Assembly (NCBI GenBank): GCA_016712345.1 | Contig: JADJRH010000011.1 | Span: 2,728,001 to 2,792,000 of the forward strand | DNA from: Polyangiaceae bacterium | GTDB lineage: Bacteria; Myxococcota_A; Polyangia; Polyangiales; Polyangiaceae | DNA length: 64,000 nt | Direction of reading: 5' to 3' | Shown here: positions 61,801 to 64,000 of the stretch, one piece after another | How positions within the stretch are numbered: position 1 is the stretch's first letter | Layout: every line of letters begins with the position of its first letter | The notes under the pieces: model-generated | What the model was told of the DNA's origin: nothing | The model's database searches: none | What the model saw: only the letters and a program-made list of their open reading frames with translations | Translations under genes and position numbers: made by a program

Positions 61801-63315
61801 TGGGTGCAAGCGCACATGGCCGCGGCCCCCCCTGGGCCCGCTCGTTGGTCCCGCGAACGGAACCACGCCCGGGGTCTCTTTTTGGAAGGCCGGCTCACCG
61901 AAGCGGTGGCGTTGCTCGAAGCCCAGCTTGGGGAGATCGAGCGAGCGCCGGGCGACCTCCAGCAACGGGCTTTGTGCTTGAGTTATCTTGGCCAGATCTG
62001 GAGGGAAGCGCGACAGCCCCAACGGGCGCTCCCCCCGGTTGAAAAGGCCATTGAGGGGTTTGAGGCGTGCGGGGACCAGGCAAATCTGGCTACGGCGCTC
62101 GGCGACCAGGCAAACGCGCTGATGGACCTGGGGCGCCTCGCCGAAGCGCTCGACAGCGTCGACCGGGGCATTGCGCTCGATCGCGCGCTGGGCCAGACCC
62201 GGAACGAAGCTGCGGCCCTTGGACGGAAGGCTCAGATTCTCATGCTCCAGCATCGCTTTGCGGAGGCCGAAGCCGCGTCCGAAGAGGCGCTTTCCGCCGC
62301 GAACAAGGCGGGCGATCCAGCGTTGGAAGGCACCACGCTCCAACATCAAGGGGCTCTGGCAAGCGAACAAGGCCGGTTCGACCTCGCCGTTCAGCGCTAC
62401 CAGGCCGCTCTGGAACGCTTCCACGCAGCCTGCGACCGACCGTCCGAGATGCGAACCGCCGATGCCCTTGGCACGGCGGAAAGGGCCCGAAACCAGTTCG
62501 AGGCCGCGGCGGCCTGGTACAACCGGGCCGAAGCACTGGCCACAGAGTTTGGGGCCGAGCACCAGCTTGGCGTCACTGCGCACAACCGCGGCGTTCTGTT
62601 GCAGGAGATGGCGCTCCGTCTACCCATGGAATCCGCCCGAGCCTCCCTCTTGCAGCAGGCCGTGGCGAGCATCGAACGGTCCCTCGGCATTGACCGCAAG
62701 CGCGGCGATGCCTTGGGGATCGCCCTATCGCTTTTCCAGCTCGGTGTGCTGCACGGCTACCTTGCCGAGCTGCACACGGCGGAACGCAATCCAAACGCGG
62801 CGCACCGCGCGCTCGACACCGCCGAAGGCCATCTCCACGAAGCCCTCACCATTTTCGAGCCGCTGGATTCGCCCCATCTCGCAAAAGTCTACGCGAACCT
62901 CGAAGCCATCGCCGAAGCCCGCCGAGCCCTAGCCAAGAGCGCCGGCCAAGAGCGCGACGCCCAAGCCCACCAAGACCAGGCCGCCGCATGGCGCGCCAAA
63001 AAAGAAGCCAAGGTCGCCGAGCTGGAGAAGCTCGCCGGCCCCCGCCGCCTCCCCGACAAGGTTCTCGAAGCCTTCGCCGCCGTCTGCCAAGCCATCGCCT
63101 TCAGTCGCCAGCTCGGAGCGGCCCTCTCCCTCGACGCTGCCGAAACCATCGCCTCCCTCCGCAAACAGCCCGAACCCTTCGGCGCGGTCGGCCATTTCCT
63201 GGACGCCATCGCCAAGGCCGAGCCTCCCCCGCCCCTGCCCAACACTGTTCCGGCCGAGCTTCGCGAGTTGCTGGAGCTGCTTGCGCAATCCTTCCCGCCG
63301 AAATCTGCCAAATGA
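58844..63315 (+). CDS. TIR-CHAT-NTPase-TPR conflict-system protein; split by a one-base frameshift
   Basis: TIR domain at 14-140: FDAFLCHAGADKPAVRALAE, VWLDEEQ, and SKWARVEWQ with the NADase Glu (E86). CHAT protease at about 165-521: PIHLVHFDGHGVYLP with catalytic His (H382) and VALLEACQTAEV with Cys (C428). The first frame goes wrong after LYQTG at the run of four G (60406-60409). Adding one G gives LYQTGEDIALVPHGRPLRKV and continues without a break. Next is a STAND-type NTPase: GMGGMGKTSLA (about 580), VVWIWDNFESV (about 655) and LERHPLSIELVAPHL. TPR repeats fill about 980-1,400 (LPPVEKAIEGFEACGDQANL, ALMDLGRLAEALDSVDRGIA). The repaired protein has 1,490 residues, an NLR-like sensor with two effectors. 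It overlaps the next gene by ATGA. Confidence 0.88.
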
Positions 63316-64000
63316 ACGACGAGTTCAATAAACAATCCTGGCCCTATAGCGATGAAGCGTCCCTCCGCAGCTTCGCCTTGAGAATCGCGTTCGAAAACGA
63401 GGTGAGCGCGACGCCTTTGGGGCACCGTACCTATGAGATGCGCCAAGAAGCGCGCCTGCTCCACGGAGATGGCAAGGAAGAAGAGGCGTTTGCGCTGTTC
63501 GAGCGCGCCGCAGCGCTCCATACGCCCGACGACACGAGCGCAGCGGCGGCCATGTGCTGGTACGACCTTGCAGAAACCTATACACGCCGCCGCGACGGAA
63601 TCCGATTTGCAAACCTTCGCTCGGCAGAGTCCCTCTATCGACGTGCGCTTTCGTGTCCCGCGGTTGAACGGGATCTGCACCGCTCTGCAAAAGTGCGCAA
63701 CGCCCTCGCATCCTGTCTGCGGCATCTCGCAGCGGAGCGGCACAATGATGGTGGGCGCAAGGAGCTTCTGTCGGAGTCGTCGAAACTGTTCAAAAAAGCG
63801 ATCGACCTCGCGCGGCAATGTGGCGAGGTCGAGATGGAATCTTTGGCCGGCTACCTCCACAACTACGGAAACCTCCAAGCGCAACGTGGCAAGCTCGACG
63901 CGGCTATCAAGCTGTTCGACGACGCCGGCAAGCACGCGCGACGGGTGCTCAGGGAGGTCACAGCGGGCGATCTCGCCCACCTTCGGTCGCAGATTCTCGT
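63312..64000 (+). CDS. TPR-like protein coupled to the TIR-CHAT gene (3' partial)
   Basis: The ATG overlaps the previous stop as ATGA, so translation is coupled. The frame stays open to the end of the window: 229 residues are visible and the C-terminus lies outside. It begins MNDEFNKQSWPYSDEASLRS and has TPR-like helix pairs (YEMRQEARLLHGDGKEEEAF, AAMCWYDLAETYTRRRDGIR, LAGYLHNYGNLQAQRGKLDA, AAIKLFDDAGKHARRVLREV). There is no signal or membrane segment. It should be a partner of the NTPase-TPR protein, as adaptor or sensor subunit; an effector domain could still lie in the missing part. Confidence 0.85.
   Translation, partial: MNDEFNKQSWPYSDEASLRSFALRIAFENEVSATPLGHRTYEMRQEARLLHGDGKEEEAFALFERAAALHTPDDTSAAAAMCWYDLAETYTRRRDGIRFANLRSAESLYRRALSCPAVERDLHRSAKVRNALASCLRHLAAERHNDGGRKELLSESSKLFKKAIDLARQCGEVEMESLAGYLHNYGNLQAQRGKLDAAIKLFDDAGKHARRVLREVTAGDLAHLRSQIL

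Noticed and set aside
1..64000. tRNA, rRNA, integrase or transposase genes
   Set aside because: I looked for them as island boundaries and found none I could support.

Overview
The window is high-GC DNA from a myxobacterium-like organism (phylum Myxococcota, probably the Polyangia side). The evidence is a MYXO-CTERM sorting tail on the first gene, many lipoproteins with a Gly/Ser/Thr-rich linker directly after the lipobox cysteine, FG-GAP, MopE-like and choice-of-anchor L surface proteins, an orphan type VI secretion spike, and several AAA-ATPase/PD-(D/E)XK fusions. I see no rRNA, tRNA, transposase, integrase or CRISPR array. Most genes stand alone, and the spaces between them are full of short dispersed repeats and scraps of neighbouring genes.

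Layout. 0-8 kb: surface lipoproteins, a large FG-GAP repeat protein and an F420/flavin luciferase-like oxidoreductase whose 3' end has been copied to 5.6 kb. 8.3-11.7 kb: a two-gene operon of a long prokaryotic Argonaute with an apparently dead PIWI site and a partner ending in an EAD1-like (effector-associated) domain. It is followed by an array of 177-bp repeats with conserved inverted-repeat stems and by a Uma2-type nuclease. 13.6-18.1 kb: a Clp-N/YbjN protein, a DEAD-box RNA helicase and a HEAT-repeat protein. 18.2-25.5 kb: VgrG spike protein, a candidate T6SS cargo protein and its small neighbour, and a von Willebrand A (VWA) protein. 26-32.7 kb: AAA-ATPase/nuclease, lipoproteins including a cyclophilin, and a type II restriction-modification pair. 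33-41 kb: zinc-ribbon membrane protein, gene scraps, a large radical SAM protein, a Sel1 lipoprotein, a pilin-like lipoprotein and a minisatellite. 42-46 kb: SNF2 helicase. 46.5-52.9 kb: more surface lipoproteins, a zinc metallopeptidase and a second copy of a 650-bp block. 53-58.7 kb: a second AAA-ATPase/nuclease, a DUF4419 protein, a four-unit array of 17-bp palindromes, a Hint-domain protein and an Rpn-like nuclease. 58.8-64 kb: a TIR-CHAT-NTPase-TPR protein translationally coupled to a second TPR-type protein that runs off the window.

Two gene sets look most like undescribed immune or conflict systems: the Argonaute/EAD1 pair and the TIR-CHAT-NTPase-TPR operon. The latter appears as two reading frames but becomes one protein of about 1,490 residues if one G is restored in a G run. 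Six genes in the window show this same defect, each repaired by adding one base to a short homopolymer. This points to read or assembly error more than to real gene decay, and anyone using these genes should bear it in mind.
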